Shown: in pieces, positions 44,964 to 54,683 of the stretch
How the letters are laid out: every line of letters begins with the position of its first letter
Numbering within the stretch: the first letter of the stretch is position 1
NCBI GenBank assembly: GCA_937937585.1
Contig: CALDCB010000008.1
Span: forward strand, 186,001-250,000
Direction: 5' to 3'
DNA from: an uncultured Coriobacteriaceae bacterium
Lineage (GTDB): Bacteria; Actinomycetota; Coriobacteriia; Coriobacteriales; Eggerthellaceae
Length of the DNA stretch: 64,000 bases
The notes under the pieces: generated by a model
The model's input: the letters and a program-made list of their open reading frames with translations, nothing else
Told to the model about the DNA's origin: nothing
The model's database searches: none
Translations under genes and position numbers: made by a program

Positions 44964-45004
44964 AACAAAATCAAAGGGCGGGCCTGCGCTTGACAAGCCC
45001 GCCC
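44964..45004 (-). terminator. Hairpin with T run inside the hydrogenase operon
   Basis: GGGCGGGC (44976-44983) and GCCCGCCC (44997-45004) pair perfectly, and on the minus strand TTTGATTTTGTT follows. It lies between the structural genes and the maturation genes hycH-hycI and could lower their expression. Confidence 0.7.
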
Positions 45005-45052
45005 CTTCCATTCGAACTAGATGAGGTCCGTTGAAGACCCGCATGGCGCGGA

Positions 45053-46018
45053 TTACTTCGCCTCTTCCTGTGCAGGTTCAGGCTCGGGCTGCGGATGCTC
45101 GGCCATGAACTTGGCAACTTCGTCCTCGGAATTGGCGTGAGCAGCACCCTGGGCGATACCGCCGTAGATGCCGTTCATCGAACCAATAGGAGCCGTGACC
45201 GTACGGATGCCGGTGCTGATGTTCGCATCCTCCTGACCAGGTGCGACAACCAGCTCGAGTAAGGTGTCGCGCAGGTGGTTGAACACCTCGACCTTGCGCG
45301 GGTCCTTCTCGGCGGCGATGAGCTCGGCGATGTTGGCCAAAGCGTCCTGGCTGGCCTGAATGGACTTCAGGAACTCGTCGCCCAGGTCGTGGCCCATGGC
45401 GTAACCCGAATACAGACGCGCCTCGCGCTCGAGCGTGGTGCGCACCTTGTACGGGATGTCGGCGTAAGCCAGCTTAGCGGTGTTGGCCACGGTCTCGATC
45501 TCGTCCTTGTGCTTGAGCTTCTGACCCAGCAGGCCGAGGGCAATGGCGAAACCGTAGATGGTCTGAGCCGGGGTCGGCGGGCAACCGGGGATGTACACGT
45601 CAACCGGGAACAGCTGATCGGTGCCGCCCCACGTGCAGTAGTTGTCATGGAAGATGCCGCCGGTGCAACCGCAGGCGCCGTAAGAGACAACCAGCTTGGG
45701 ATCGGGGGCCGCCTGATAAGCGCGGATGCCGGGCATGCGCATTGCGCGCGTGACCGCGCCCGTGTACACCAGGATGTCCGCATGACGGGGGCTCGGCGTG
45801 TTCTTGATGCCGAAACGCTCGGCGTCGAAGACCGGCGTGATGGTCGAGAAGATCTCGATTTCGCAGCCGTTGCAGCCGCCAAGGTCGCAGCGGTAGATGT
45901 AAACCGAACGCTTGATGTCGTTCAGCAGGGCAGCCTTGGCCTCGATGATCTTTTGATCAAGCTCGATCTTGCTGGGCTTGTACTGAAGCTCGCTTGGGTA
46001 GGCACTATCGGTAATCAT
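45053..46018 (-). CDS. hyfI: Hydrogenase small subunit HyfI/HycG (NuoB-like)
   Basis: A 321-residue NuoB-type subunit carrying the [4Fe-4S] cluster nearest the active site. Cluster ligands are in YRCDLGGCNGCEIE (Cys44, Cys49, Cys52), SYGACGCTGG (near 116) and YIPGCPP (near 147). E. coli HyfI has about 250 residues; here 100 extra C-terminal residues follow, helical and then acidic/Pro-rich (QPEPEPAQEEAK). The extension contains a helical region near residues 200-260 that is absent from ordinary HycG. It follows hyfH by three bases. Confidence 0.93.
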   Translation of the reverse strand: MITDSAYPSELQYKPSKIELDQKIIEAKAALLNDIKRSVYIYRCDLGGCNGCEIEIFSTITPVFDAERFGIKNTPSPRHADILVYTGAVTRAMRMPGIRAYQAAPDPKLVVSYGACGCTGGIFHDNYCTWGGTDQLFPVDVYIPGCPPTPAQTIYGFAIALGLLGQKLKHKDEIETVANTAKLAYADIPYKVRTTLEREARLYSGYAMGHDLGDEFLKSIQASQDALANIAELIAAEKDPRKVEVFNHLRDTLLELVVAPGQEDANISTGIRTVTAPIGSMNGIYGGIAQGAAHANSEDEVAKFMAEHPQPEPEPAQEEAK

Positions 46019-46021
46019 GCT

Positions 46022-46624
46022 TTATGCCTCCTTGCGAAGCGCAGCGATGCGCCTGGACTCGGCCATTTGCTCCTCGGTGGGAGCAGGCGTGGGGTTACCG
46101 GCCTTCTCGACCGCAGCGGCATAGCGTGCGGCGTCGGCCTTCTGCTTGCACTCGGGGCACACACCCAGCGCCGCGATGGCGTTGGCGGCGTCGGCGCCCT
46201 GTGCGTTATGTGCAAGGATCTGACCAGCGTAGTCGATCTCCTTCGCAGATGCATAGTACTGGCCGCATTCAGAGCATTTCTGAAGCGGGTACGTGGCGGT
46301 CTGCTCGAGGTCGTTCTTGTCGAAAACGGCAAGCTCGAACTCGGGGGTCAGGACGATCGCATGCGTCGGGCAAACCTCTTCGCAGCGGCCGCAGAAAATG
46401 CAGCGGCCGAAGTTGATCGACCAGGTGATGGTGCCGGCGTTTCCGTCGGGCACCATCTGGATGGCGTTCGGGGGGCATGCGTTCGCGCAAGCAGAGCAGG
46501 CGATGCATGCCTCAAGGTTATGTTCGGGCTTGCCACGGGCGTACTCGGGGCGCTCGAGCGGCGCCTCGGGGTACGACGTGGTGGCGCAACCCGTTTTGAA
46601 GATTCCTTTGAGTGTCTTGAACAT
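46022..46624 (-). CDS. hyfH: Hydrogenase 2x[4Fe-4S] subunit HyfH/HycF
   Basis: A 200-residue NuoI-type ferredoxin subunit. Two clusters are seen in CIACSACANACPP (near residue 38) and CIFCGRCEEVCP (near 74). A further set of cysteines in the C-terminal third, C..CG..YA and VCPECKQKA, suggests an added zinc or Fe-S site, as in HycF. It relays electrons from the polyferredoxin subunits toward HyfI. It follows hyfG by 11 bases. Confidence 0.92.
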   Translation of the reverse strand: MFKTLKGIFKTGCATTSYPEAPLERPEYARGKPEHNLEACIACSACANACPPNAIQMVPDGNAGTITWSINFGRCIFCGRCEEVCPTHAIVLTPEFELAVFDKNDLEQTATYPLQKCSECGQYYASAKEIDYAGQILAHNAQGADAANAIAALGVCPECKQKADAARYAAAVEKAGNPTPAPTEEQMAESRRIAALRKEA

Positions 46625-46635
46625 GGCGCCCTCCC

Positions 46636-48375
46636 CTACAGATCGATCGGGCTGTGCTTGCGGGTAGCGCAGTAATCCTCAAGCTGAGCCTTGGTGATGA
46701 TTTGCGCCTTATTCTTCTTCACGTCCACGATGGTGACGCGCTCGGTGCAGGAGTAGCACGGGTCGAGTGAGCCAACGATCAGGGCAGCATCGGAAATGGT
46801 GTTGCCGCGGAACGCGTAACGCAAAGATGCCCAGTTGCTGTACGTGGATGCCTTGGCGCGCCAGCGATAGCACTTCTGGTTGTCGCCGACCATGGACCAG
46901 TGCATGTCCTCGCCGCGTGGGGCCTCGACCCAACCCATAGCCTGCTTGTTGGCCTTGATCTCGAACTTGTCGTTCAGAACCGGACCCTCGGGCAGGTTGG
47001 CAGACAGAAGCTCCTCGATGATGTCGATAGAGTCGAACACCTCGGCAACGCGAACCAGCGTACGGCCCAAAACGTCGCAGGAATCCTGCGTGATGGGCTT
47101 ATGGTTGTGCGCGATGTACTTGTAGCCCTCGTACGGATGCACCCAACGGGCGTCGCGTGCGAATCCGCTGCCGCGGACGTACGGACCGACCGGGCTGTAA
47201 TCGCGGGCGACCTTCGGGTCGAGAATGCCAACGCCGGCAGCGCGCTTCTCGAAGTTCGGCGTGGACAGAAGCTCCTCGACCAGCTGCTGAACCTCATGGC
47301 GCAGGGTCTCGCAGTAGCGAAGCGTCTCGAGTTTCTGCTTTGCAAGGATGTCGCGACGGACGCCGCCGATAAGGTTCAGGCCGTAGGTCTTACGGGCACC
47401 GGTCAGCATCTCGGCCAGGTCCATGGACTTCTCGCGTACGCGGAAGAAGTGCTGGAAGCCGGTATCGAAGCCGGAGAAGTGGCAAACCAAGCCAAGGTTC
47501 AGAAGATGCGAGTGCAGACGCTCGGTTTCAAGAATGATGGCGCGGATGTACTCGGCGCGCAGCGGAACCTCGATGCCCTGAGAGCGCTCGATGGTCTCGG
47601 CGTACGCAGTGGAATGCGCGAAGCCGCAGATGCCGCAAACACGCTCGGCCAAGAACGGAACCTGATCGTAGTTCAGGCGCGACTCGGCGACCTTCTCCAT
47701 GCCGCGATGGATGAAGAACATGCGGTAGTCGGCGTCGACGATGGTCTCGCCGTCGACGTACAGACGGAAGTGACCCGGCTCGTCGGACGTGATGTGCATC
47801 GGGCCCATGGGGATCGTCGTGGTCTCACGGTCGCCCGTCTCCTTCAAGAACTGATAGTTCTCGACATCGGTGGTGGGCTCGGGACGGTAACGATAGTCCA
47901 TGGTGTCCTTGCGCAGCGGATACAGGCCCTGGGGCCAGTCGTCGGGAAGGACAAGGTTGCGGTTGTCGATGATGCCCTCGGCCTTAAGACCGAACATGTC
48001 CTGCACCTCGCGCTCAGGCCACACAGCGGCCGGAACGCGGGGAGAAACGGACTTGAACGTCAGGTCCTTGGGGTCGACTTCAACGCGAACCTGCATCACG
48101 CACGTGTCCGTTTCCTCCATGGAGAGGACGTAGTACAGCGCATAGCAGTCGCGCAAAGAGCGCTCGTCGTTGCCCACCATGACGGGCATCCAGCCGCCGC
48201 GGTCATAGTACAGAAACTCGATGACCTCGGGGGCACGGTCGCGGTCGACGGTGACGACGGGCTGATAGTCTTGAACCCACTCGACTGACTTGATCGCACC
48301 AGGGAAGCGCTCCTGAACTGCTTCGATGTGCGTCTCGCCAGAGCGGGCTTTGCTGCTGAATGTTTCTAAAGCCAT
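46636..48375 (-). CDS. hyfG: [NiFe]-hydrogenase large subunit HyfG/HycE
   Basis: A 579-residue NuoC-NuoD-type fusion. Residues 1-170 are NuoC-like; the rest is the catalytic large subunit. All four nickel-iron cysteines are present: RVCGICG (near residue 243) and DPCYSC (near 537). After the last Cys comes a cleavable tail, TERVTIVDV..., as in HycE, matched by the HycI protease gene in the operon. Group 4 (formate hydrogenlyase type) membership is read from these motifs and the NuoC fusion. The subunit should be active for H2 production or uptake. Confidence 0.95.
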   Translation of the reverse strand: MALETFSSKARSGETHIEAVQERFPGAIKSVEWVQDYQPVVTVDRDRAPEVIEFLYYDRGGWMPVMVGNDERSLRDCYALYYVLSMEETDTCVMQVRVEVDPKDLTFKSVSPRVPAAVWPEREVQDMFGLKAEGIIDNRNLVLPDDWPQGLYPLRKDTMDYRYRPEPTTDVENYQFLKETGDRETTTIPMGPMHITSDEPGHFRLYVDGETIVDADYRMFFIHRGMEKVAESRLNYDQVPFLAERVCGICGFAHSTAYAETIERSQGIEVPLRAEYIRAIILETERLHSHLLNLGLVCHFSGFDTGFQHFFRVREKSMDLAEMLTGARKTYGLNLIGGVRRDILAKQKLETLRYCETLRHEVQQLVEELLSTPNFEKRAAGVGILDPKVARDYSPVGPYVRGSGFARDARWVHPYEGYKYIAHNHKPITQDSCDVLGRTLVRVAEVFDSIDIIEELLSANLPEGPVLNDKFEIKANKQAMGWVEAPRGEDMHWSMVGDNQKCYRWRAKASTYSNWASLRYAFRGNTISDAALIVGSLDPCYSCTERVTIVDVKKNKAQIITKAQLEDYCATRKHSPIDL

Positions 48376-48385
48376 AGTTACCTAC

Positions 48386-49954
48386 CTACATTCCGCTCTG
48401 GTTCGTATGGGCGAAGATGTCTTTCACGATGGGCGCGTTATGCAGCGACTTGGTGTCCTGCTGCAAAACGATGCCGGTGGCGTTCTCGACACCTTGGATG
48501 ATGGGCTGCGGCATTGCGACGCCGAACCACAGGATGACAACCAGAAGGATGATCTCGGGGACGAACGCGAATGCGGGGACGTCGCCCTTCTCCATGCCTT
48601 CGGGGGCCTTGCTCAGCACCGAACCGGTGACAACCTTGACGCAGGCGGCCATGACGATGGTGAGCGCCAGACCGACGACAACGACGAGCCAAACCAGGTT
48701 CGAAGCGATGCCGGCGATGAAGGCCGTGATTTCGGAGGTGAACATCGCAAACGGCGGCATGCCGGCCAATGCGAAGAAGCCGACGCCCAGAAGCGTGCCG
48801 GTGAACGGCGCGACATGTGCGACGCCCTTGATCTTCTTGAGGTCACGCGTGCCGTACGTCATGAGGATGTTGCCGGACAGGCAGAACATCAGAGCCTTGG
48901 TGAAGCCGTGGAAGATGCAGTGCAGCAGAGCAGCGACGACGCCGATGGAGCCGCCGAAGCCAAGGCACAGTGCCACGAAGCCGACGTTCTCGCAAGAGGA
49001 GTACGCAAGCTTGCGCTTCAGGTCGTTCTGAGCGTACATGGACACCGCCGCGACAACCACGGACAGAGCGCCGATGATCAGCATGACCAGCTGCGGGAAC
49101 TCGGGACCGACCGCCTGGCACGTAAGCACGTAGAAGCGGATGATCACAAGCAGGGCGCACTTCAGAAGAACGCCGGACAGCAGCGCGGACACGGGGCTGG
49201 GAGCCTCGGAGTGAGCGTCGGGCAGCCAGGTGTGCATCGGGAACAGGCCTGCCTTGGTGCCGAAGCCGATGACGGCGAACACGAAGGCGATGCTCATGAG
49301 CATCGGGTCGAACTGATGCGCAACGGGCAGGATGGACGTCCACAGAACCGCGTCGGTTGAGTTAGACAGAACGGTGTTGGCGTCGGCGAACGTAAGCACG
49401 GTGGCGTACAAGCCGAAGGCAACGCCTGCGGTGCAGACGATGATGTACTTCCAGCCAGCTTCCAGCGAGAGTTTCTTCTTGCTGTAAGCAGCAACCAGGA
49501 AGACGGTCGAAAGCGTGGTGGCCTCGACCGAAGCCCACATCATGATGATGTTGTTCGACAGCGCAGCCATGAGCATGGTGAACACGAACAGGCTGAAGAA
49601 CACGTAGTAGATCTTGGTCTGGCCCTTGTCCAAGTTGCCGGCCTCGATGTCATGCCTGATGTAGGGAATCGAGAACAGGCCGGTCATGCAGCCGATAACG
49701 CCGATCAGGATCACGAAGATCGCAGCCAGCGAGTCCATGTTGAACCACTTCGACAGCGCGAAGATGTTGACGTTCGTGGCCATGACGTTCAGGGCAAGGA
49801 ACACACTCAGCACGCAGACAATCACGACGGACACAGTATGCAGGGCCTCGTACACAGCGACGGGGGCCGACTTCGAAGGGATGATCGCCATAGCAACCGC
49901 GGCGACCAGCGGGACGAGCAAAAGCAGCTCCATAAGGTTAGAAAGTTCCATCAT
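48386..49954 (-). CDS. hyfF: Hydrogenase-4 membrane subunit HyfF (antiporter-like)
   Basis: A 522-residue NuoL/M/N/MrpD-like protein with about 14 membrane helices. The proton-channel features KAGLFPMHTWLPDAHSEAP (near residue 240) and a buried lysine in the broken helix KLAYSSCENVG are visible. It lies between hyfE and hyfG in the operon. With HyfB it gives the complex two antiporter-like subunits; a HyfD copy is absent. Confidence 0.92.
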   Translation of the reverse strand: MMELSNLMELLLLVPLVAAVAMAIIPSKSAPVAVYEALHTVSVVIVCVLSVFLALNVMATNVNIFALSKWFNMDSLAAIFVILIGVIGCMTGLFSIPYIRHDIEAGNLDKGQTKIYYVFFSLFVFTMLMAALSNNIIMMWASVEATTLSTVFLVAAYSKKKLSLEAGWKYIIVCTAGVAFGLYATVLTFADANTVLSNSTDAVLWTSILPVAHQFDPMLMSIAFVFAVIGFGTKAGLFPMHTWLPDAHSEAPSPVSALLSGVLLKCALLVIIRFYVLTCQAVGPEFPQLVMLIIGALSVVVAAVSMYAQNDLKRKLAYSSCENVGFVALCLGFGGSIGVVAALLHCIFHGFTKALMFCLSGNILMTYGTRDLKKIKGVAHVAPFTGTLLGVGFFALAGMPPFAMFTSEITAFIAGIASNLVWLVVVVGLALTIVMAACVKVVTGSVLSKAPEGMEKGDVPAFAFVPEIILLVVILWFGVAMPQPIIQGVENATGIVLQQDTKSLHNAPIVKDIFAHTNQSGM

Positions 49955-49958
49955 CCAC

Positions 49959-50612
49959 CTAGCCCTTCAGTTCCATCAAACCGTCGGCGTCAAGCGAACG
50001 CGTGACACGGTAGATGCGCGTAACCATAACGGCCATGATGATGATCGCGAAAACGGCATCGGTTGCGATGCCGATCTCGACCAGGCTCGGAGCCGTCGGC
50101 GCCAGAAGCGCCAGCGTGAGATGCGAGCCGTTTTCCATCAGGCAGTAGCCGAACACCTGCTTGAGGATGTTGCGCTGCGTGACGATGCACGTAAGGCCGA
50201 TGAAGAAGTGCGCCAGCGAAATGGCAAGCGCGGGCTTGACCATGGCGGCTGCGGGAAGAGTGATGCCTCCCACGGCAACGGCGCAAGCCAGGATCTCGAC
50301 GGCGGAAAGCACCACGATGGCCGCGGGGCTGATAACCGGGTCGAGCTTCTCGGCAGGCTCGCCCATCTTCTTCAGAACGAAGAGGATGATTGCGGGAACC
50401 AGAACCACCTTGGTGACGAACGCGGTGCCGGCCCAGCTGAACAGCTCGGTCGAGCCAACCGTGTTGCCAAGGGTCACGAAGATGCCGATGAGCACCAGCG
50501 ACTGAACGATGTACAGGTAGGCGGCTTTGCGCGGCGTCTTGGTAAGCGTGACCAGAACAGCGGTTGCAACCAGGAGGCAAGCAAGCGCGTTAACGGTGAA
50601 GAATCCGTTCAT
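49959..50612 (-). CDS. hyfE: Hydrogenase-4 membrane subunit HyfE
   Basis: A 217-residue membrane protein with about seven helices, close in length to E. coli HyfE (216). It resembles NuoK/MrpC in its second half: FIGLTCIVTQRNILKQVFGYCLMENGS. HyfE is found in hydrogenase-4 and some Ech/Mrp complexes but not in Hyc, so its presence marks this as a Hyf-type module. It follows hyfC with a 12-base gap. Confidence 0.88.
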   Translation of the reverse strand: MNGFFTVNALACLLVATAVLVTLTKTPRKAAYLYIVQSLVLIGIFVTLGNTVGSTELFSWAGTAFVTKVVLVPAIILFVLKKMGEPAEKLDPVISPAAIVVLSAVEILACAVAVGGITLPAAAMVKPALAISLAHFFIGLTCIVTQRNILKQVFGYCLMENGSHLTLALLAPTAPSLVEIGIATDAVFAIIIMAVMVTRIYRVTRSLDADGLMELKG

Positions 50613-50624
50613 CTTAAAGCCTCC

Positions 50625-51551
50625 TTAAATACCCATCAGGCAGAACACGAGCGCGAAGACGGAGATACCGAACATCGCCCATGTCTGACGACCCAACAAT
50701 TTAAAGCGCACGCGGGAAACCAGGTTCTCGATGAGCGCGCACAGAACGAAGACGACGAGCATCTTCAGAAGGTAAGTGACGATGCCGATCAGAATGCCGG
50801 CGATGCTGAAGTCAAGCGACGCACCGAACGGCAGGAAGATGGCAACGAACCAGCTTGCCACGATGATCTGCTTCATCGGCATGGCGATGTGCATCATGGC
50901 CAGGGAAGCACCGGAGTACTCCTGGAGGAGACCTTCCTGGATTTCCTGCTCGGCCTCGGAAGCGTCGTACGGGAGCTTACCAAGCTCGACGTAGCAGGCG
51001 AACGCGAATGCGACGCCGGCCAGAATGACCGAGATCGGAGCAGATACGAAACCCAGAGAAACCGACTGGGACATGATGCCCACGTTCGTGGAGCCCACGC
51101 ACAAGGCGGTGACGAACAGGGCCAGGATCATCGTGGGCTCGACAAGCACGCCCACCAGCAGCTCACGAAGGCCACCAACGCCAGCATAGGCATCGGCAGA
51201 GTCGAGGGTTGCCAGCGAGAAGAAGAAACGAGCCAGCGCCATCAGGTAAAGGATGACGATGATGTCGCCCAGAATAGGAACCGGCGACCAGGCCGTGAAC
51301 ATCGGGATGCCCATGGCCAGCACCAGCATGACGCCCAGGTACACAGCAGGCGTGATGCGGTGGATGAAGCTGGAGTCGGCAGGATGAACGTCCTGACGCT
51401 TGAACAGCTTCGCGATGTCGTAGTAGTCCTGGAAGATGCTGGGGCCTTTACGCGTATGCATCTTCGCGCGGATGACACGCGCCATACCAGATACCAGAGG
51501 CGCAAGAGCCATGATTGCAAGAGCCTGAACAATGGCGATCACAAAGCTCAT
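50625..51551 (-). CDS. hyfC: Hydrogenase membrane subunit HyfC/HycD (NuoH-like)
   Basis: A 308-residue NuoH-type membrane subunit with about eight helices. Signatures include the KGPSIFQDYYDIAKLFK segment near residue 35 and the acidic ELGKLPYDASEAEQEI segment near 200, which in NuoH lines the quinone/proton-coupling cavity. It links the soluble arm to the antiporter-like subunits. Its ATG overlaps the hyfB stop by four bases (ATGA). Confidence 0.92.
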   Translation of the reverse strand: MSFVIAIVQALAIMALAPLVSGMARVIRAKMHTRKGPSIFQDYYDIAKLFKRQDVHPADSSFIHRITPAVYLGVMLVLAMGIPMFTAWSPVPILGDIIVILYLMALARFFFSLATLDSADAYAGVGGLRELLVGVLVEPTMILALFVTALCVGSTNVGIMSQSVSLGFVSAPISVILAGVAFAFACYVELGKLPYDASEAEQEIQEGLLQEYSGASLAMMHIAMPMKQIIVASWFVAIFLPFGASLDFSIAGILIGIVTYLLKMLVVFVLCALIENLVSRVRFKLLGRQTWAMFGISVFALVFCLMGI

Positions 51552-53572
51552 CGTGCACCCCCTCCAATCTGAGTCATAACCGCAAGGGCCAGAAGCACGA
51601 CCAAAGCGACGACGACGTAAACGATGTACTTGCGGAAATCGCCGCCCTCAAGCTTCTGCGCCAGGGCGCCAAGCCAAGCGGAGATCGTGGCGAACGGGTT
51701 GCGGCCCGTTGCGTCGTTGTCGGTGATGACCCCATGTGCACCCGAGAAGGAGCCCTTCATCGCGGTGGCGAAGGAGGCCGCGCAGTTCAGGATGTTCGTG
51801 CGAACCTGGTAAAGCGGGTGCATGAACATGTCGACCTGCGAACCGAAAGTCGTGGAAGCCGGAGCCATGTCGGCCGTGCGGTTGTAGCCGCAAGCCCAAG
51901 GCTCGCGGTCGGTTGCGACGCCGCCCTTGTTGCGAGCGTTGCTATACACGGTTGCGAACAGGATGGCAACCACCAGAAGCAGAGCGATCAGCGGGAAGGA
52001 AACCGCGCCGCCGCCCAACGGGTTGACGCTGATGACGCCGACGGTAACGACAGCGCCCAAGGAACCGATGGTGGTCTGAGCGACGTACTCGATGACGGGA
52101 GCAACCCAGGGGGCGCCCAGGCCAAGAGCGACGCAGAGAACAGCCAGCAGGATGAGGGCGACGCGCATGGCGCCCGGAACCTCTTTAGCCTGCGCAGCGG
52201 TGTCGGAACGGTGACCACCTAGGAAGGTGACGCCGTAAGCCTTCACGAAGCAGACAGCTGCAAGAGCACCGGTGATGGCAAGAGCGACAGCGGCAAGGGC
52301 CATGCAGGCCTTGACCAGAACGTCGCCGGCCATTGCGGCGTCGAACATCGACTGATACGTGAACCACTCGGAGACGAAGCCGTTCAGCGGCGGCAAAGCC
52401 GAGATGGCCAGCGCGCCAACCAGGAAGCACATTGCAGTGACCGGCATGGTGCGGATAAGGCCGCCCAGGATCTGCATGTTGCGCGTGCCCGTGGAGTAAA
52501 GCACCGAGCCAGCGCCCATGAACAGCAGACCCTTGAACATCGCATGGTTGATGACGTGGTACAGACCGGCCATCAAAGCGAAGGTGGCAAGGACGTAGTT
52601 GCCCATGGCCACGCCGACGAACGCGATGCCGACGCCCATAAGGATGATGCCGATGTTCTCGACCGACGAGTAAGCAAGCAGGCGCTTGATGTCCTGCTCG
52701 TGGATTGCGTAGGTGACGCCCACGACAGCCGACACGCAGCCGATGGCCAGAACCACAAGGCCCCACCAAAGCTGGCACTCGGAAGCGCCCAGCATATCAA
52801 GGCCGACCTTCAGCATACCGAAGACGCCGATCTTGATCATTCCGCCGGACATCAGAGCCGACACGTTGGACGGTGCAGCCGGATGCGCCTGAGGCAGCCA
52901 AGAGTGAAGCGGAACGATACCAGCCTTGCAGCCGAAACCGAAGAACGCCAGCATGAAGACGGCCGTCGCAGTTGCGGGGCTGAAGCCGGTCATACGGAAG
53001 CTCTGGAACTCAAGGCTGCCGGTTTGGGTTGCCATGATCATGTAAGAGATCATGATCATGAGGAAGCCGACATGCGCGACGATGAGGTACATCAAACCGC
53101 CGCGGTTGCCCTCTTCGGTGTGATCGACGACGACCAGGAAGTAGGACGTCATCGACATGACCTCGAAGAACACCAGGAACCAGAACGCGTTGTCAACGGT
53201 GACGACGAAGTTCATGGCGGCCACGAACAGGTTCATGAAGAAACCGATGTAGCCAAGCTTGCCCTCGTACTCGTTGAAGTAGGCGAAGCCGTAGATCCAT
53301 GCGGCGAACGCCAAGACGTTGATCACGAGAAGGACGAAGCCGGAAAGCGGGTTCAGCAGGATCGAGAAGTTCGCGAACGACAGCGGCGTGGCGAAGCTGA
53401 CAAGCAGCGCGCGGCCGAAGACGCCCTCGAAGCCTGCGGCAACGGCCAAGGCCGCAGCGACGACGCCGGCAAGGCAGGCGACGGTCTTCGCGGTTTGGTC
53501 GCTCTTCTTAAGGACAAGAGCCAGAAGGGCGCCGATGAACGAGACTCCTGCGGAAATCAACAGGTAATTCAT
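51548..53572 (-). CDS. hyfB: Hydrogenase membrane subunit HyfB (antiporter-like)
   Basis: A 674-residue NuoL/MrpA-like protein with about 16 helices, matching E. coli HyfB in length. Channel features are CKAGIVPLHSWLPQAHPAAP (near residue 215) and KRLLAYSSVENIG (near 290), with the expected lysines and histidines. The last 80 residues contain a hydrophilic loop and a terminal helix, as in HyfB and HycC. It overlaps the polyferredoxin gene upstream by four bases. It probably pumps or channels protons or sodium during turnover. Confidence 0.92.
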   Translation of the reverse strand: MNYLLISAGVSFIGALLALVLKKSDQTAKTVACLAGVVAAALAVAAGFEGVFGRALLVSFATPLSFANFSILLNPLSGFVLLVINVLAFAAWIYGFAYFNEYEGKLGYIGFFMNLFVAAMNFVVTVDNAFWFLVFFEVMSMTSYFLVVVDHTEEGNRGGLMYLIVAHVGFLMIMISYMIMATQTGSLEFQSFRMTGFSPATATAVFMLAFFGFGCKAGIVPLHSWLPQAHPAAPSNVSALMSGGMIKIGVFGMLKVGLDMLGASECQLWWGLVVLAIGCVSAVVGVTYAIHEQDIKRLLAYSSVENIGIILMGVGIAFVGVAMGNYVLATFALMAGLYHVINHAMFKGLLFMGAGSVLYSTGTRNMQILGGLIRTMPVTAMCFLVGALAISALPPLNGFVSEWFTYQSMFDAAMAGDVLVKACMALAAVALAITGALAAVCFVKAYGVTFLGGHRSDTAAQAKEVPGAMRVALILLAVLCVALGLGAPWVAPVIEYVAQTTIGSLGAVVTVGVISVNPLGGGAVSFPLIALLLVVAILFATVYSNARNKGGVATDREPWACGYNRTADMAPASTTFGSQVDMFMHPLYQVRTNILNCAASFATAMKGSFSGAHGVITDNDATGRNPFATISAWLGALAQKLEGGDFRKYIVYVVVALVVLLALAVMTQIGGGAR

Positions 53573-54162
53573 GCTTGAGCACCCCCTTCGCGGTCTTTCT
53601 CAAGAAGCATGGACAGATCATCCTTACCGGCCTGAACACGGCGGTAATGAAGCTCGTTGTTGCGGTCGGCCGCATCGACCAGGCGAAGCGCGTTGGTCTT
53701 GCAAGCGGCCACGCAATGCGGGTTGCCGTTGTCGTAAGCGCACAGGTCGCACTTAACGGCAACGCGGGCAACGCCGATGTTCCACTTGACCAGCGAGTTG
53801 AGATCCTTCTGAGGATCGTCAAGCTCGAACTCGATGCCGGCAACGCCGGAAACAGGCGTGCCGCCCATATGGATGGCGCCGAACGGGCACGTGATCGCGC
53901 ACAGCTTGCAACCGATGCAACGATGCTCGTCGACGTGGACGCGGCCGTCCGCATCCTTCGTGAGCGCGTTGACCGGGCAAACCTTCACGCACGGGGTGCC
54001 TTCGCAGTGGTGGCATGAAAGGGCTGCGTTGATATCGCCCTCGACCAAAGCCAAACGCGGCTCGGCCTGGTAGCCCGCCTTACGATGCCCTTCGCTGCAT
54101 GCCTCGCGGCACTCGTTGCAGCCCGTGCACCTGGTCGGGTCTACTGCGATGTAACGGTTCAT
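53569..54162 (-). CDS. hyfA: Polyferredoxin subunit HyfA/HycB-like (1)
   Basis: A 197-residue protein with four [4Fe-4S] motifs: CTGCNECREAC (near residue 12), CHHCEGTPCVKVCP (near 52), CIGCKLCAITCPFGA (near 82) and CDLCAY...CVAAC (near 133). It is like HycB/HyfA/CooF electron-transfer subunits, which connect formate dehydrogenase or another donor to the hydrogenase. It overlaps both neighbours by four bases. A second, similar subunit lies immediately upstream. Confidence 0.9.
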   Translation of the reverse strand: MNRYIAVDPTRCTGCNECREACSEGHRKAGYQAEPRLALVEGDINAALSCHHCEGTPCVKVCPVNALTKDADGRVHVDEHRCIGCKLCAITCPFGAIHMGGTPVSGVAGIEFELDDPQKDLNSLVKWNIGVARVAVKCDLCAYDNGNPHCVAACKTNALRLVDAADRNNELHYRRVQAGKDDLSMLLEKDREGGAQA

Positions 54163-54665
54163 TTCACACCTCCATCCACTTCATGGACGCTACCGTCGTC
54201 TTCGCGCTGCATGATGCGCAGCGCGTGGGAAGCGCAGGCCTCGACGCATGCCGGGCCATTGTCGCGATCGACGCAGCGATCGCATTTGATAACCGACGCC
54301 TGGGAAGCGGCGCCGACGGACAACCCACCGAAATCGAATGCCTGCGGCGCAGCGACCACGTCAACGGCCCCGAAGGGGCATGCGTTCACGCAGCTGCGGC
54401 AACCGATACACAGCGACATGTTCACGCCGATGCGCGCGTTCTCTTCATCACGGAAAAGGGCGCCCGTGGGGCAAGCAGCCGCACAGGGGGCCTCTTCGCA
54501 CTGATGGCAAAGAACCGGAGCCGAGGCAAGCTCGTTAACCTGAATAACCTTCAAACGGGGGAAACCGGCATCGTCGGGCACCGAGTGCTTGGCAATGCAT
54601 GCTCCCATGCAGGCTTTGCAGGCAACGCAATATCTTGGGTCGGCCATTACGTACCTATTACCCAT
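54159..54665 (-). CDS. Polyferredoxin subunit HyfA/HycB-like (2)
   Basis: A 168-residue protein with four cluster motifs: CVACKACMGAC (near residue 12), CHQCEEAPCAAACP (near 54), CIGCRSCVNACPFGA (near 84) and CDRCVDRDNGPACVEAC (near 127). It is a paralogue of the next gene and of HycB/HydN-type proteins. Two such subunits suggest two electron entry points or a longer chain to the flavoprotein encoded just upstream. The stop overlaps the next start by four bases. Confidence 0.9.
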   Translation of the reverse strand: MGNRYVMADPRYCVACKACMGACIAKHSVPDDAGFPRLKVIQVNELASAPVLCHQCEEAPCAAACPTGALFRDEENARIGVNMSLCIGCRSCVNACPFGAVDVVAAPQAFDFGGLSVGAASQASVIKCDRCVDRDNGPACVEACASHALRIMQREDDGSVHEVDGGVK

Positions 54666-54683
54666 TTACGCTCCCTCCAAAAC

